From: Sphingomonas sp. 32-62-10
GTDB taxonomy: Bacteria > Pseudomonadota > Alphaproteobacteria > Sphingomonadales > Sphingomonadaceae
Length of the DNA: 64,000 nt
Assembly: GCA_002280555.1 (NCBI GenBank)
Contig: NCEE01000014.1
Location: forward strand, 1-64,000
Direction: 5' to 3'
Position 1 is the first letter of the stretch. Each line of letters starts with the position of its first letter. Under the pieces are notes generated by a model that saw nothing but the letters and a program-made list of their open reading frames with translations, made no database searches and had not been told where the DNA came from. Positions 26,465 through 35,065 of this stretch are shown here, piece after piece. The translations under genes were made by a program, and so were the position numbers.

Positions 26465-27129
26465 GTGCTTGCGCTGGGCTTGGGCGCCAGCCAGCCAAGC
26501 ACGACCCGCCAGAGCGGAATCGACATCAGGCTGACCTGAGCGATGATCGGCTGGGGCGAAAATACCCCGACGATGATCGCGGTTGCCGCGCCAAGCACCG
26601 TGGCGAGCCCGCGACGTCGAATGCCCGCGATTGTTTCTGCCGACACGCTGGGATCGACCACCGGCGGCGATGTCGCCAGTCGCCCCAGTCGCAGGTTAAG
26701 CAACGCAGTGAGCAGCAGCCAGCTGCAATAGAGCACCACTGGCACGCGCTGGTTGCTGTATTCGCTCACGAATGCGGTGAAGAACGGCATCGCCGCGATC
26801 GTCAGCAGCAGCTGGATATTGGCCGGTACCAGCTTGTCGCTGTAATGCGCCGCACAGCCAAAGGAGCGGTGATGCCCACCCCAGAACGCGCCGATCACGA
26901 AAAAGCTGATGATGAACCCGATGAAATTCGGTGTCAGCTTCAGCAATGCGTTGACGTAATCGGCATTGCTCGCGCCCGCTTCCAGATGCGGCACATGGAT
27001 TTCGATGATGAGCAGCGTGATCGCGATTGCGAACACCGCGTCCGAAAAGAAGATCAGCCTTTCCAGCATATGCTCCGGCCCGTGGCGGGTCGCCGCGGGT
27101 GGATTGTCGTAGCTTTCTGATTCGCCCAT
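26461..27129 (-). CDS. TMEM175-like (DUF1211) potassium channel family protein
   Basis: An inner-membrane protein of 222 residues with about six hydrophobic helices. The hallmark first-helix sequence RLIFFSDAVFAIAITLLIIE carries the FSDxxxxxAxT motif that forms the selectivity constriction in TMEM175-type K+ channels. A second signature, GFIISFFVIGAFWGGHHR, is also family-typical. ATG 27129 has GGGAGAGGGGAAG right upstream; a TTG at 27144 would place the ribosome binding site inside the gene. It lies 18 bases downstream of the nupC-like gene on the same strand. Confidence 0.85.
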   Translation of the reverse strand: MGESESYDNPPAATRHGPEHMLERLIFFSDAVFAIAITLLIIEIHVPHLEAGASNADYVNALLKLTPNFIGFIISFFVIGAFWGGHHRSFGCAAHYSDKLVPANIQLLLTIAAMPFFTAFVSEYSNQRVPVVLYCSWLLLTALLNLRLGRLATSPPVVDPSVSAETIAGIRRRGLATVLGAATAIIVGVFSPQPIIAQVSLMSIPLWRVVLGWLAPKPSAST

Positions 27130-27147
27130 CTTCCCCTCTCCCAAGGT

Positions 27148-28407
27148 CTAGCTGATCAGCATCCCCGCCAGTGCCGCACTCATCAAATTCGCGAGCGTCC
27201 CCGCGATCAGCGCGCGGATGCCGAGCTTCGCGATCATTGGGCGCTGGTTGGGGGCAAGGCTGCCCGTTGCGGCGATCTGGATTGCGATCGACAGGAAATT
27301 GGCGAAACCGCACAGCGCAAAGGTGACGACCGCCGTGGTGCGCGCCGACAGGTTTTTCATCTGCCCCAGATCGATGAAGGCGACGAATTCGTTGAGCACG
27401 ACCTTGGTGCCGACCAGACTACCCGCCGCTGCGGCCTCGCTCGCCGGGATGTTGAGCAGCAGCATGAAGGGCGAAAAGATGATTCCGAGCAGCCACTGGA
27501 AGGTCAGCGTCGGATAGCCAAACCAGCTGCCCACCGCCCCTAGCAACCCGTTGGCAAGCGCCACCAGCGAGACGAACGCCAGCACCATCGCCGCGACCGC
27601 GACCGCAATCCTAACGCCGGTCTGCGCGCCATTGGCAGCGGCCATGATAACGTTTTCGGCACGCTCCACCTCGAGCACCGGATCGACCGGGTCGGCGATC
27701 TCGACCGGTTCACCGTCGACCTCGTCCGACGGGGGCACCGGCGGCACATCGGGCATGATGATCTTGGCCATCAACAGCCCGCCGGGGGCTGACATGAACG
27801 ATGCGGCGAGCAGATAGGGGAGTGCCGTCGGCCCCAGCAACGCGGCATAAGCGGCCAGAATCGTCCCCGCCACGCCCGCCATGCCGACCGACATCACCGC
27901 AAACAATTGCGGCGGCTTCAGCGCGGGCAGATAGGGTGCGATCACCAGCGGCGCTTCGCTTTGCCCGACAAAGATATTGGCGGCAGCACACAGCGCCTCC
28001 ACCTTCGACACGCCGATGATCTTTTCGATCGCGCCGCCGACATATTTGATCACGAACTGCATGATGCCGAGGTGGTAGAGAACGGCCACGAGCGCCGCGA
28101 AAAAGATGATCACCGGCAATGCGGAGAAAGCGAACGCCGAGCCGAACGTGGGATCGGTCGCCAGCTTGCCGAAAATCAGCTGGGTACCGGCAGCGGCATA
28201 GCCCAGCAGCGCGGATACACCCGTCGCCATCCCCTCGATCACGGCCTTGCCGGCGGGCACGTAGAGCACCAGCACCGCCATTGCGACCTGCAGGCCGAAC
28301 GCGGCAATCACCACGCGCGGGCGGATCAGCCGCTTGTTATTCGACAGCAGAAAGGCGGCGAACAGGATCACCGCGATCCCCGACAGGCCGATAAGCGTTT
28401 GGTTCAT
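27148..28407 (-). CDS. nupC: NupC-family concentrative nucleoside transporter
   Basis: An inner-membrane symporter that takes up nucleosides with H+ or Na+. It has 419 residues with many hydrophobic helices. Family motifs are GKLATDPTFGSAFAFSALPV, EALCAAANIFVGQSEAPLVI, GVAGTILAAYAALLG and the C-terminal ALCGFANFLSIAIQIAATGS. A hydrophilic central loop with EVDGEPVEIADPVDP separates the two halves. ATG 28407 matches other NupC starts; a longer frame to 28434 lacks support. It is upstream of the TMEM175-like gene and probably in one transcript. Confidence 0.9.
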   Translation of the reverse strand: MNQTLIGLSGIAVILFAAFLLSNNKRLIRPRVVIAAFGLQVAMAVLVLYVPAGKAVIEGMATGVSALLGYAAAGTQLIFGKLATDPTFGSAFAFSALPVIIFFAALVAVLYHLGIMQFVIKYVGGAIEKIIGVSKVEALCAAANIFVGQSEAPLVIAPYLPALKPPQLFAVMSVGMAGVAGTILAAYAALLGPTALPYLLAASFMSAPGGLLMAKIIMPDVPPVPPSDEVDGEPVEIADPVDPVLEVERAENVIMAAANGAQTGVRIAVAVAAMVLAFVSLVALANGLLGAVGSWFGYPTLTFQWLLGIIFSPFMLLLNIPASEAAAAGSLVGTKVVLNEFVAFIDLGQMKNLSARTTAVVTFALCGFANFLSIAIQIAATGSLAPNQRPMIAKLGIRALIAGTLANLMSAALAGMLIS

Positions 28408-28522
28408 TGAAGCTTCCCGCGCAAAGACACCCACGCCGCCCCCCGGCTGCGCAAGCGGACTAGCATACAGCGCTTGCCGCGTTGGGCTAGAGCGTTAACG
28501 CGGTTGCCCAATTAGCCCAACC

Positions 28523-28591
28523 CCGTTCGGGCTGAGCGAAGTCGAAGCCCACGCGCTTCGCTTGCCCTTCGACTGCGCTCAGGGCGAACGG
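28523..28591. repeat. REP-like palindromic repeat, copy 2
   Basis: CCGTTCGGGCTGAGCGAAGT at the left end folds back on GACTGCGCTCAGGGCGAACGG-type sequence at the right end. It is nearly the same element as 15338-15407 in the opposite sense and sits between the divergent nupC-like and yhhQ-like genes. Confidence 0.8.
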
Positions 28592-28668
28592 AGGTTTGTA
28601 GCGAACGCAGTCTGCCAATCCGCCTCGTCCGTTTGACGGGCGCGTAAATCTCGCTAGCAATCGTGACG

Positions 28669-29352
28669 ATGACAGACACCCATATCCGCATCCCGCGCTC
28701 GCTCTTCGCGCTTTCGATCTTTTATGGCGGCATGGTGTGCCTGGCCGGCGTGCTCGGCAACAAACAGGTGTCGCTCGGGCCAATCTCGGCGCTCGGCCCG
28801 CTGGTCGGCATCGGGCCGCTGGCGGTGGAGGCGGGGATTTTCGCGTTTCTGTTGCTGGTGATCGTCTCCAGCGCGATCGCCGAGCTGCACGGCACGGTGA
28901 TCGCCAACCGGCTGGTGCGCTTCGGCTTTGTGCCGCTGATTGCGTCGATCATCCTGTCGTTCATCATCCTGTCACTGCCCGCCGCACCCGAAATGGAGCC
29001 CGCCCGCCGCGATGCCTTTGCGCTGATGATGGGCGGCACCCCGCGCATCTGGCTGGGCGGGATCGTCGCCTACGGCATTTCGCAGACGCTGAATGTCACG
29101 ATCTTTTCGTGGCTGCGGCGCGACGGCGGCGGCTTGCTGTGGCTGCGCGCCGGGATTGCGAGCGTACTCTCACAGATCGTCGATACGCTGTTGTTCGTCA
29201 CGATCGCCTTCTGGGGCATCTTCCCGATCGGCGCACTGCTCGCGGGACAGATGCTGGCGAAGGTGGTGCTGTCCGCGGTGCTGGTGCCGCCGTTGATTTA
29301 CCTGGTGGTCGGGATTGGGCGCTGGCTGGACCGGGCGGGGACTGACGATTGA
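28669..29352 (+). CDS. yhhQ: YhhQ/VUT-family putative queuosine-precursor transporter
   Basis: An inner-membrane protein with about six hydrophobic helices. Escherichia coli YhhQ imports queuosine precursors (preQ0/preQ1). Of 227 residues, the family pattern shows in VSLGPISALGPLVGI, FAFLLLVIVSSAIAELHG and SQIVDTLLFVTIAFWGIFPIGALL. Both a GTG at 28663 and the ATG at 28669 are possible starts. It faces away from nupC with REP copy 2 in between. With gluQ at 21 kb it is the second queuosine-related gene here. Confidence 0.8.
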   Translation: MTDTHIRIPRSLFALSIFYGGMVCLAGVLGNKQVSLGPISALGPLVGIGPLAVEAGIFAFLLLVIVSSAIAELHGTVIANRLVRFGFVPLIASIILSFIILSLPAAPEMEPARRDAFALMMGGTPRIWLGGIVAYGISQTLNVTIFSWLRRDGGGLLWLRAGIASVLSQIVDTLLFVTIAFWGIFPIGALLAGQMLAKVVLSAVLVPPLIYLVVGIGRWLDRAGTDD

Positions 29353-29498
29353 GTTTGGGTGGTCGATTGTTTTGTAACTTTGTACGACGATCCGGCTGAG
29401 AGTGGTCGTATTTGCAGCCCAGTTGTCAATTGTGCGAGCCAGATTGCAAGCGTCTGCATAAAAACATAGAAAGAATAGCAATAGGAACGGAGGATGGC

Positions 29499-29696
29499 AT
29501 GAAGTCGAGTCGATTTTACCCGTTCGCCTTTGTCGCTGTCATGCTCGCTCTTCTTCAGATGCTGAACTCGTTCGGTTTTGCAGAGTATTCTATTTTGCGC
29601 ACCGTTGTTGCGGCCGTGTGCACTGTAGTGCTCTTGGAATGGCTGGGGCCGAAACTGATTGCGCTAAACCATCGGCGCAGCAGCGATCGGGAGTAG
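29499..29696 (+). CDS. small two-helix membrane protein of unknown function
   Basis: A 65-residue protein from ATG 29499, preceded by a strong ribosome binding site (ACGGAGGATGGC). It has hydrophobic segments at about residues 8-27 and 34-52, with a basic tail (LNHRRSSDRE). No family is recognised. The upstream 145 bases are visibly lower in G+C than the surroundings and could hold its promoter. It is followed by the palindromic repeat region before argB. Confidence 0.6.
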   Translation: MKSSRFYPFAFVAVMLALLQMLNSFGFAEYSILRTVVAAVCTVVLLEWLGPKLIALNHRRSSDRE

Positions 29697-30118
29697 CGCT
29701 GAAGTCTCCAAATAACGCAATTTTAGCGTTAGCAGCCATCTCAAACATGCGTCACCCCGGACTTGTTCCGGGGCCCACCGAGCACCACAGGAAGTCACAT
29801 CTTTTGGAGAAGTGGACCCCGGAACTAGTCCGGGGTGACGACGGAGACGGGGTCGTGAGTGGCTCTATCGCAAGCGCTGAGGGCAAACTTTCCTACATCG
29901 CCCACGCACGCTATAATCCCCCCGCTCCTTCAAAACGTCAATCATCCGGCGAAATGGCAGGCCCGAATTGCGGGATTGCAAGAAAGCGATGGCAACCCGC
30001 AACTTCCGCAACTTTGCCTCGAACAATAGCCGGCAGAGAGGGCCGCTTCCCGGTGAAGGCCAGGGCCGCCGTCATCCCGTGCTTTCGCCACCGCCCCGCC
30101 TTCGCTAAAGGACCCGGC
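29697..30118. other. 421-base non-coding stretch ahead of argB
   Basis: No convincing gene is seen. It holds a short hairpin AACGC-aatttta-GCGTT (29714-29730), the CCGGAC-type palindromic repeat (29751-29839) and then about 280 bases of ordinary G+C-rich sequence. The long in-frame extensions of argB through this stretch do not match any known family. Confidence 0.6.
29751..29839. repeat. REP-like palindrome with CCCCGGAC/GTCCGGGG ends
   Basis: The left end GTCACCCCGGACTTGTTCCG and the right end CGGAACTAGTCCGGGGTGAC are near-perfect inverted copies (one or two mismatches), about 35 bases apart. This 'TCACCCCGGACTTGTTCCGGGG' element is a different family from the GCTGAGCGAAG repeats and is also common between alphaproteobacterial genes as I know them. 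Confidence 0.8.
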
Positions 30119-31030
30119 ATGACGAAACCCACCCGCAATCATGCCCCAGACCCCGCCATGCTCGCCAAGGCGGAAACGCTGACCGAGGCGTTGCCCTATC
30201 TTCAGCGTTATGCGGGCAAGACGTTCGTCGTGAAATATGGCGGGCATGCGATGGGCGATCCGGAGCTGCAGCGCGATTTTGCCGAGGATGTCGTCCTGCT
30301 GAAGGCGGTCGGCATCAATCCCGTCGTCGTCCATGGCGGCGGGCCGCAAATTGGCGCGATGCTGAAAAAGCTCGGTGTCGAATCCAGCTTTGTCGACGGG
30401 CTTCGCGTCACCGATGCACAGACAGCTCAAGTTGCCGAAATGGTGCTGTCGGGCGCGATCAACAAGGAAATCGTCGCCTGGATCGGCCAGGCGGGCGGCC
30501 GCGCGATCGGCATTTCGGGCAAGGACGGCGGGTTCGTCCGCGCAGTGAAGGTCGAGCGCACCACGCGCGACCCCGATAGCAATATCGAACGCGCGGTCGA
30601 TCTGGGCTTTGTGGGGGAGCCCGAGGCGATCGACCGCAGCGTGATTGATACGATTTCGGGCGCAGGCATGATCCCGGTGGTCGCGCCGATCGGCATTGGC
30701 GCGGATGGCACCACCTATAACATCAACGCCGATACGATGGCCGGCGCGATCGCAGCGGCGCTGGGCGCGTCACGGCTGTTCCTGCTCACCGATGTAGCGG
30801 GCGTGCTCGGCAAAGGCGGCGATCTGCTCACCGACCTCGATCCCGCCGCGATCGAGGCGCTGCGCGCCGACGGGACGATTACCGGCGGCATGATCCCCAA
30901 GCTAGAAACCTGCATCACCGCAGTTGAGGGGGGCGTCGACGCCGCGGTTATCCTCGACGGGCGGGTGCCGCATGCGATGCTGCTGGAAATCTTCACCCAG
31001 GCAGGCGCAGGCACGCTGGTGCATCGCTGA
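30119..31030 (+). CDS. argB: acetylglutamate kinase
   Basis: Phosphorylates N-acetylglutamate in the second step of arginine synthesis, in the cytoplasm. It has 303 residues from ATG 30119. Visible are the phosphate-binding KTFVVKYGGHAMGD near residue 35, VVHGGGPQIGAML, the acetylglutamate-site NADTMAGAIAAALGASRLFLL-type stretch and the C-terminal GGMIPKLETCITAVEGGVDA. The N-terminal helix (LAKAETLTEALPYLQRYAGK) is that of the arginine-inhibited hexameric form, so feedback control by arginine is likely. It starts a same-strand run with yggT, yggU, folD and marC. Confidence 0.93.
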   Translation: MTKPTRNHAPDPAMLAKAETLTEALPYLQRYAGKTFVVKYGGHAMGDPELQRDFAEDVVLLKAVGINPVVVHGGGPQIGAMLKKLGVESSFVDGLRVTDAQTAQVAEMVLSGAINKEIVAWIGQAGGRAIGISGKDGGFVRAVKVERTTRDPDSNIERAVDLGFVGEPEAIDRSVIDTISGAGMIPVVAPIGIGADGTTYNINADTMAGAIAAALGASRLFLLTDVAGVLGKGGDLLTDLDPAAIEALRADGTITGGMIPKLETCITAVEGGVDAAVILDGRVPHAMLLEIFTQAGAGTLVHR

Positions 31031-31121
31031 TCGCGCCCTATATCGGGGGCGATCTGCCCGGTGACTTGCCGATGTGTTTTAGTGTAGTATATCGCCTGTT
31101 CTGGCCAATGGAGTGCCCCGA

Positions 31122-31424
31122 TTGATCACGCTCATTCAGATTGCGATGGTTTTGCTCAACCTGGTCTGGTGGATCATCGTCGTCCAGATCATCCTGTCGC
31201 TGCTGATCGCGTTCAACGTGATCAATACGTATAATGATTTCGTCCGCCAGCTGCACCAAGGGCTCGAAAAGCTGACCGAGCCAATTTACCGCCCGATTCG
31301 CCGGGTTTTGCCCGATTTCGGCCAGATAGATTTTTCGCCCGCCGTCGTGTTGATTGCCCTGCAGATCTTGCAGATGGTGCTGGGCAATGTCGCCAATTCG
31401 ATCGCGACCGGCGCGCCGCTCTGA
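31122..31424 (+). CDS. yggT: YggT-family membrane protein
   Basis: A 100-residue inner-membrane protein with two hydrophobic segments (about 5-29 and 70-90). A conserved amphipathic middle contains LTEPIYRPIRRVLPDFGQID, where the family has 'TEPLLRPIRRVLP'. It is often linked with cell-division or osmotic genes; function is unclear. TTG 31122 is chosen because GGAG (31110-31113) lies eight bases upstream; the GTG at 31113 overlaps that ribosome binding site. It is followed directly by yggU, the usual pairing. Confidence 0.85.
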   Translation: MITLIQIAMVLLNLVWWIIVVQIILSLLIAFNVINTYNDFVRQLHQGLEKLTEPIYRPIRRVLPDFGQIDFSPAVVLIALQILQMVLGNVANSIATGAPL

Positions 31425-31732
31425 ACGATCAACGGCCGTGGACCGCCACGGCTGACGGCATTCATATCACTGTGCGCGTCACGCCGCGGGGCGGGCGCGA
31501 CATGATCGGACCGGGTACCGACGCTCATTTCGCTGCCCGTCTAGCCGCCGCGCCGGTTGAGGGCGCTGCCAACGCTGCGCTCATTGCGCTGGTGGCCAAG
31601 GCCTTTGGCCTCGCCCGACGCGATGTGGCGCTGATCGGCGGCCAGACATCTCGTTTGAAGCGATTGGCACTGACCGGCGATCCGCAAAGGCTGGCGCAGA
31701 GTGCCGCCGCGCTCTATGGCCCCGGCGCATGA
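31421..31732 (+). CDS. yggU: DUF167/YggU-family protein, probable CTG start
   Basis: A 103-residue small alpha/beta protein of unknown function. The family core reads ITVRVTPRGGRDMIGPG, then PVEGAANAALIALVAKAFGL and QTSRLKRLALTGD. No ATG, GTG or TTG precedes the first beta-strand. The only start that keeps it is CTG 31421-31423, which overlaps the yggT stop (CTGA). GTG 31472 would cut the strand VRVTP. Translation by re-initiation from yggT would explain this. It overlaps the folD start by four bases. Confidence 0.75.
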   Translation: MNDQRPWTATADGIHITVRVTPRGGRDMIGPGTDAHFAARLAAAPVEGAANAALIALVAKAFGLARRDVALIGGQTSRLKRLALTGDPQRLAQSAAALYGPGA

Positions 31733-32604
31733 GCGCACAGATTATCGACGGCAAGGCCTTTGCGGCCGCTTTACGGGGCAGGATTGCGACCAAGGTTGCG
31801 GCGCTGCGCGATGCCGGTGGTCGTGCGCCGGGACTCGCCGTGGTCCTGGTGGGCGAAGACCCGGCATCCGCCGTCTATGTGCGCAACAAGCACAAGGCGA
31901 CGATCGCCGCAGGCATGGCGAGTTTCGAGTATCGGCTGCCTGCCGATACCGCGCAGGATGAATTGCTGACGCTGGTCGCGAGCCTGAACGCCGATCCGGC
32001 GGTGGACGGTATCCTCGTCCAGCTGCCGCTGCCGCCGCAGATCGATTCCGATACCGTGCTGATGGCGATTGACCCCGACAAGGATGTCGATGGCTTCCAC
32101 CCGGTCAATGCCGGGCGACTAGCGACCGGGCTGCCGGGGTTCGTGCCCTGTACGCCTTATGGCTGTGTGATGCTGCTCAAGGATCAATTGGGTGATCTGG
32201 CCGGGCTCGACGCGGTTATTATTGGCCGGTCGAACATCGTCGGCAAGCCGATGGCGCAGTTGCTGATCGCCGAAAGCTGCACCGTCACTGTTGCGCATTC
32301 GAAGACGCGTGATCTCTCCAGCGTCGTCAAACGTGCCGATATCGTCGTGGCGGCGGTGGGGCGGCCCGAGATGATCAAGGGCGAATGGATCAAGCCCGGC
32401 GCGGTGGTGATCGATGTCGGCATCAACCGTACCGATGACGGGCTGGTCGGTGATGTTGATTTCAACGGCGCGGCGAGCGTCGCCAGCGCCATTACGCCAG
32501 TGCCCGGCGGCGTCGGCCCGATGACGATCGCCTGCCTGCTCCGCAATACCCTAATCTCGGCCTGCCGCCGCCAAGGCGTGGCGCCCGATATGGCGGAACT
32601 TTGA
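31729..32604 (+). CDS. folD: bifunctional methylenetetrahydrofolate dehydrogenase / methenyltetrahydrofolate cyclohydrolase
   Basis: Interconverts one-carbon tetrahydrofolates in the cytoplasm. It has 291 residues. Motifs are SAVYVRNKHKA (catalytic Lys and Tyr), DGILVQLPLP, the DKDVDGFHPVNAGRL signature, PCTPYG, the NADP-binding VIIGRSNIVGKPMAQLLI and TPVPGGVGPMTIACLLRNT. All active-site segments are intact. It overlaps yggU and marC starts by four bases and one base, in that order. Confidence 0.95.
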   Translation: MSAQIIDGKAFAAALRGRIATKVAALRDAGGRAPGLAVVLVGEDPASAVYVRNKHKATIAAGMASFEYRLPADTAQDELLTLVASLNADPAVDGILVQLPLPPQIDSDTVLMAIDPDKDVDGFHPVNAGRLATGLPGFVPCTPYGCVMLLKDQLGDLAGLDAVIIGRSNIVGKPMAQLLIAESCTVTVAHSKTRDLSSVVKRADIVVAAVGRPEMIKGEWIKPGAVVIDVGINRTDDGLVGDVDFNGAASVASAITPVPGGVGPMTIACLLRNTLISACRRQGVAPDMAEL

Positions 32605-33221
32605 TGGAGCTCTTCGTCTCGGCGCTGATCACGTTCTTCGTGGTGATCGATCCGCCCGGTTGCGCGCCAATCTATGCAGGGCTGACCGCAGGCGTGCCGG
32701 CGGTGCATGCCCGCGCGATGGCGATCCGCGCGGTGCTCATCGCAGGTGCCATCTTGGTCGTGTTCGCGCTGTTCGGGCAGGATATTTTGCGCGCGCTGGG
32801 CATCAGCCTCGACAGTTTCCGGATCGCGGGCGGGATCATGCTGTTCCTGATCGCGCTCGAAATGGTGTTCGAAAAGCGCACCCAGCGCCGCGAGGATCGC
32901 GCGCAGAAGCTGCTCGACACGCCGGAAATCGAGGACGTCTCGGTCTTCCCGATGGCGATGCCGATGATCGCCGGGCCGGGCTCGATCGCCAGTATCATGC
33001 TGCTGATGTCGAAGGGCACTGGGGTCGAGCGCACGCTGGTCATTCTAGCGGCACTGGGCACGATCCTGGCGCTGACGTTGCTCGCGCTCATCCTGGCAGG
33101 GCCGATCATGCGCATTCTCGGCGCACGGATCGAAGCAGTGGTCACACGGCTGCTCGGCGTGCTGCTGGCGGCGCTGGCCGCGCAGTTCGTGATCGACGGC
33201 TTAAGGGCGAGCTTCTTTTAG
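32604..33221 (+). CDS. marC: MarC-family integral membrane protein
   Basis: A 205-residue inner-membrane protein with six hydrophobic helices; function is unknown despite the name. Family segments are FVSALITFFVVIDPPGCAPI (usually 'DPlGn.P'), IAGGIMLFLIALEMVF, FPMAMPMIAGPGSIASIMLL and the C-terminal RLLGVLLAALAAQFVIDGL. The Asn of the usual DPxGN site is Cys here. ATG 32604 shares its first base with the folD stop. Its own stop interlocks in TTAG with that of the convergent membrane protein. Confidence 0.85.
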   Translation: MELFVSALITFFVVIDPPGCAPIYAGLTAGVPAVHARAMAIRAVLIAGAILVVFALFGQDILRALGISLDSFRIAGGIMLFLIALEMVFEKRTQRREDRAQKLLDTPEIEDVSVFPMAMPMIAGPGSIASIMLLMSKGTGVERTLVILAALGTILALTLLALILAGPIMRILGARIEAVVTRLLGVLLAALAAQFVIDGLRASFF

Positions 33222-35005
33222 CGAATGCGCCAGAGCTTCAGCGGCGATTTCGCAGGCAGCGGCACCGGCTCAAGCCATACAGGCACGTCGCCCTTTATGA
33301 GCCGGGCATAAAAGCCCTTGCGGTGGCGCACCGAATAGATCGTCGATTCGGGCATGTTCGGGCAGATCAGCAACAGCGTCGCGCCGTGGCGCTTGGCGAT
33401 CGCGCGAAATTCATCGGGCGTGCGGCTGAAGGCGTGCTGCACATCGAGAATGGCGTCGCCATTGCGGTGATAGGGCCCGGCCACCGCCGAATGATGCGTA
33501 ACCGCAATCAGCCGCGGCCCCAGATCGACAAAGGTGAAGATCGTCTGCGATGGCAGCCGGTTGAGCGGGCTGAGTGCCGGAATGGTTGGGCACCACGCGC
33601 TCGCCCGGTTGATCGTCTTGGTCCGCACAGTCGGCTTGTCGGGCACGCCGTACTTCACCACGAAGCCAACGAAAGCGCCCGATACGATCATGAACGCCGT
33701 CACCGTGCCGAACACACGCACCAGCACCGATCGGTGGCCAAGACACCAGGGAAAGACGATCCAGCCAAGCGCCACGGCCCCCGGCACTGCAAGCAATTGT
33801 GCGGCACCGCCTGCGCGGACTTGCCACAGCATTAGTCCACCCGCGAACAGGGTGAACAGCAACACAGCTGCCCAGGCCGCGAACCGATCACTGCGCCGCG
33901 CGCGCCAAGTGGCGATGATCGCCCCAACCAGCCCGGTGATCGGCAGCGCCGCGACGGGCACGGCGTTTCGCCACGGATGCACGTAAATCGGCCGGGCTTC
34001 GCGCACATTGTTCAGCCAATTACGCGCGAGTTCGGGTGAAACCTGTTCGGGCCGCCCCAGGCACTGCGGAAACACCAGCGCAAAGGCGGCGATGATCGCC
34101 ACGCCGGCGGCCGCCGCCAGCCCGAGCCGGATCGCGCGGCCATCGGGGTTGATTCGCGCGAGGATGAACAGCAGCGTCCCCGCCTCGATCATCACACTCA
34201 GCCACACCGGTGTCAGCGCATCGCAGCGCAGGACGCTATTGGCATTGGAGGCGAACAGCACATAGCCGATCGCATTACCCCCGGCGAGCGCGAGCCCGTA
34301 CACGCTCAATCGTGGTGCCTCGGCCCGGTCCCATACCCAGCGCAGGGCCATGATCGCGCCGGCACCTGCAGCGTACGGCAGCAATTCGAGCCCGATGCTT
34401 AGCGAAACTGCGCTCGCAAGTCCGACGGTAATGCCACTGCGGCGCTGATGCGGATCGGCAAGGCCTGCCACGGTGATGCTCAGGGATGCTAGCTGCCAGC
34501 CATGATGATCGATGCGGTTGGGCATGAACATCAGCATCGTCGTGGTGCAGAGCAGCAGGAAAATCAGCGCGAGCGGCCAAGCGACCGGGCTCACCAGCCG
34601 TCGAACGGTGAAGGCGAGGCCAGCCATGGTGACCGACAGCGGGAGCAACGGCGCGATGCCGCAGGCCAGTTTTTCGGCCATCACCGTGCCGACAAAGGGT
34701 TTGAACAGAAGGATCAGCCCGGCCAGCGGCAGGTCAACGATCCGGCTCCAGTGCATGTCGAAGCCAGCGGGCGGGTTGAGCCGATACTGGCGCAGATCAT
34801 ACCAGCCCTGCCCGTTCAGCAGCGCCCGGACCTGCATGAGCCGCATGTTATCGTCGGTGTCGCCGAGCGACAGCCAATAGATGCCCGACCGGCGCTCCCA
34901 CACGAACCAGATCGCGATCAGCACCCAGGCGATCAGCGTCAGGCTGAGCCAGTGACGCTCAAGTTCGCGCGCATAGGGCATATGTCGCTGATCGGTATCG
35001 GTCAA
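33218..35005 (-). CDS. polytopic GT-C-like membrane protein, candidate lipid-linked-sugar glycosyltransferase
   Basis: A 595-residue inner-membrane protein with about ten to twelve hydrophobic helices. The first periplasmic loop holds SLGDTDDNMRLMQVRAL (Asp49-Asp52). An acidic DxDD motif in that position is typical of GT-C fold enzymes that use lipid-linked sugars (STT3, ArnT and Gtr types). A second motif, NRIDHHGWQL (Asp166, His167-168), also recalls this group. WWDYG of true oligosaccharyltransferases is absent. The start is TTG 35005 with GAGGGA seven bases upstream; ATG 34981 is another option. It is divergent from gtrA and close to a GtrB-like gene, which supports a glycan-modifying role. 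Confidence 0.62.
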   Translation of the reverse strand: MTDTDQRHMPYARELERHWLSLTLIAWVLIAIWFVWERRSGIYWLSLGDTDDNMRLMQVRALLNGQGWYDLRQYRLNPPAGFDMHWSRIVDLPLAGLILLFKPFVGTVMAEKLACGIAPLLPLSVTMAGLAFTVRRLVSPVAWPLALIFLLLCTTTMLMFMPNRIDHHGWQLASLSITVAGLADPHQRRSGITVGLASAVSLSIGLELLPYAAGAGAIMALRWVWDRAEAPRLSVYGLALAGGNAIGYVLFASNANSVLRCDALTPVWLSVMIEAGTLLFILARINPDGRAIRLGLAAAAGVAIIAAFALVFPQCLGRPEQVSPELARNWLNNVREARPIYVHPWRNAVPVAALPITGLVGAIIATWRARRSDRFAAWAAVLLFTLFAGGLMLWQVRAGGAAQLLAVPGAVALGWIVFPWCLGHRSVLVRVFGTVTAFMIVSGAFVGFVVKYGVPDKPTVRTKTINRASAWCPTIPALSPLNRLPSQTIFTFVDLGPRLIAVTHHSAVAGPYHRNGDAILDVQHAFSRTPDEFRAIAKRHGATLLLICPNMPESTIYSVRHRKGFYARLIKGDVPVWLEPVPLPAKSPLKLWRIR

Positions 35006-35065
35006 AGAAGCTTCCCTCGCTCGTCCCTGCGCTCTAGTGCGGCCCCATTAAAGGGCAAGCGGCAC

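Noticed and set aside
29618..30118. N-terminal extension of argB
   Set aside because: It crosses a palindromic repeat and has no resemblance to acetylglutamate kinases; ATG 30119 fits the family start.
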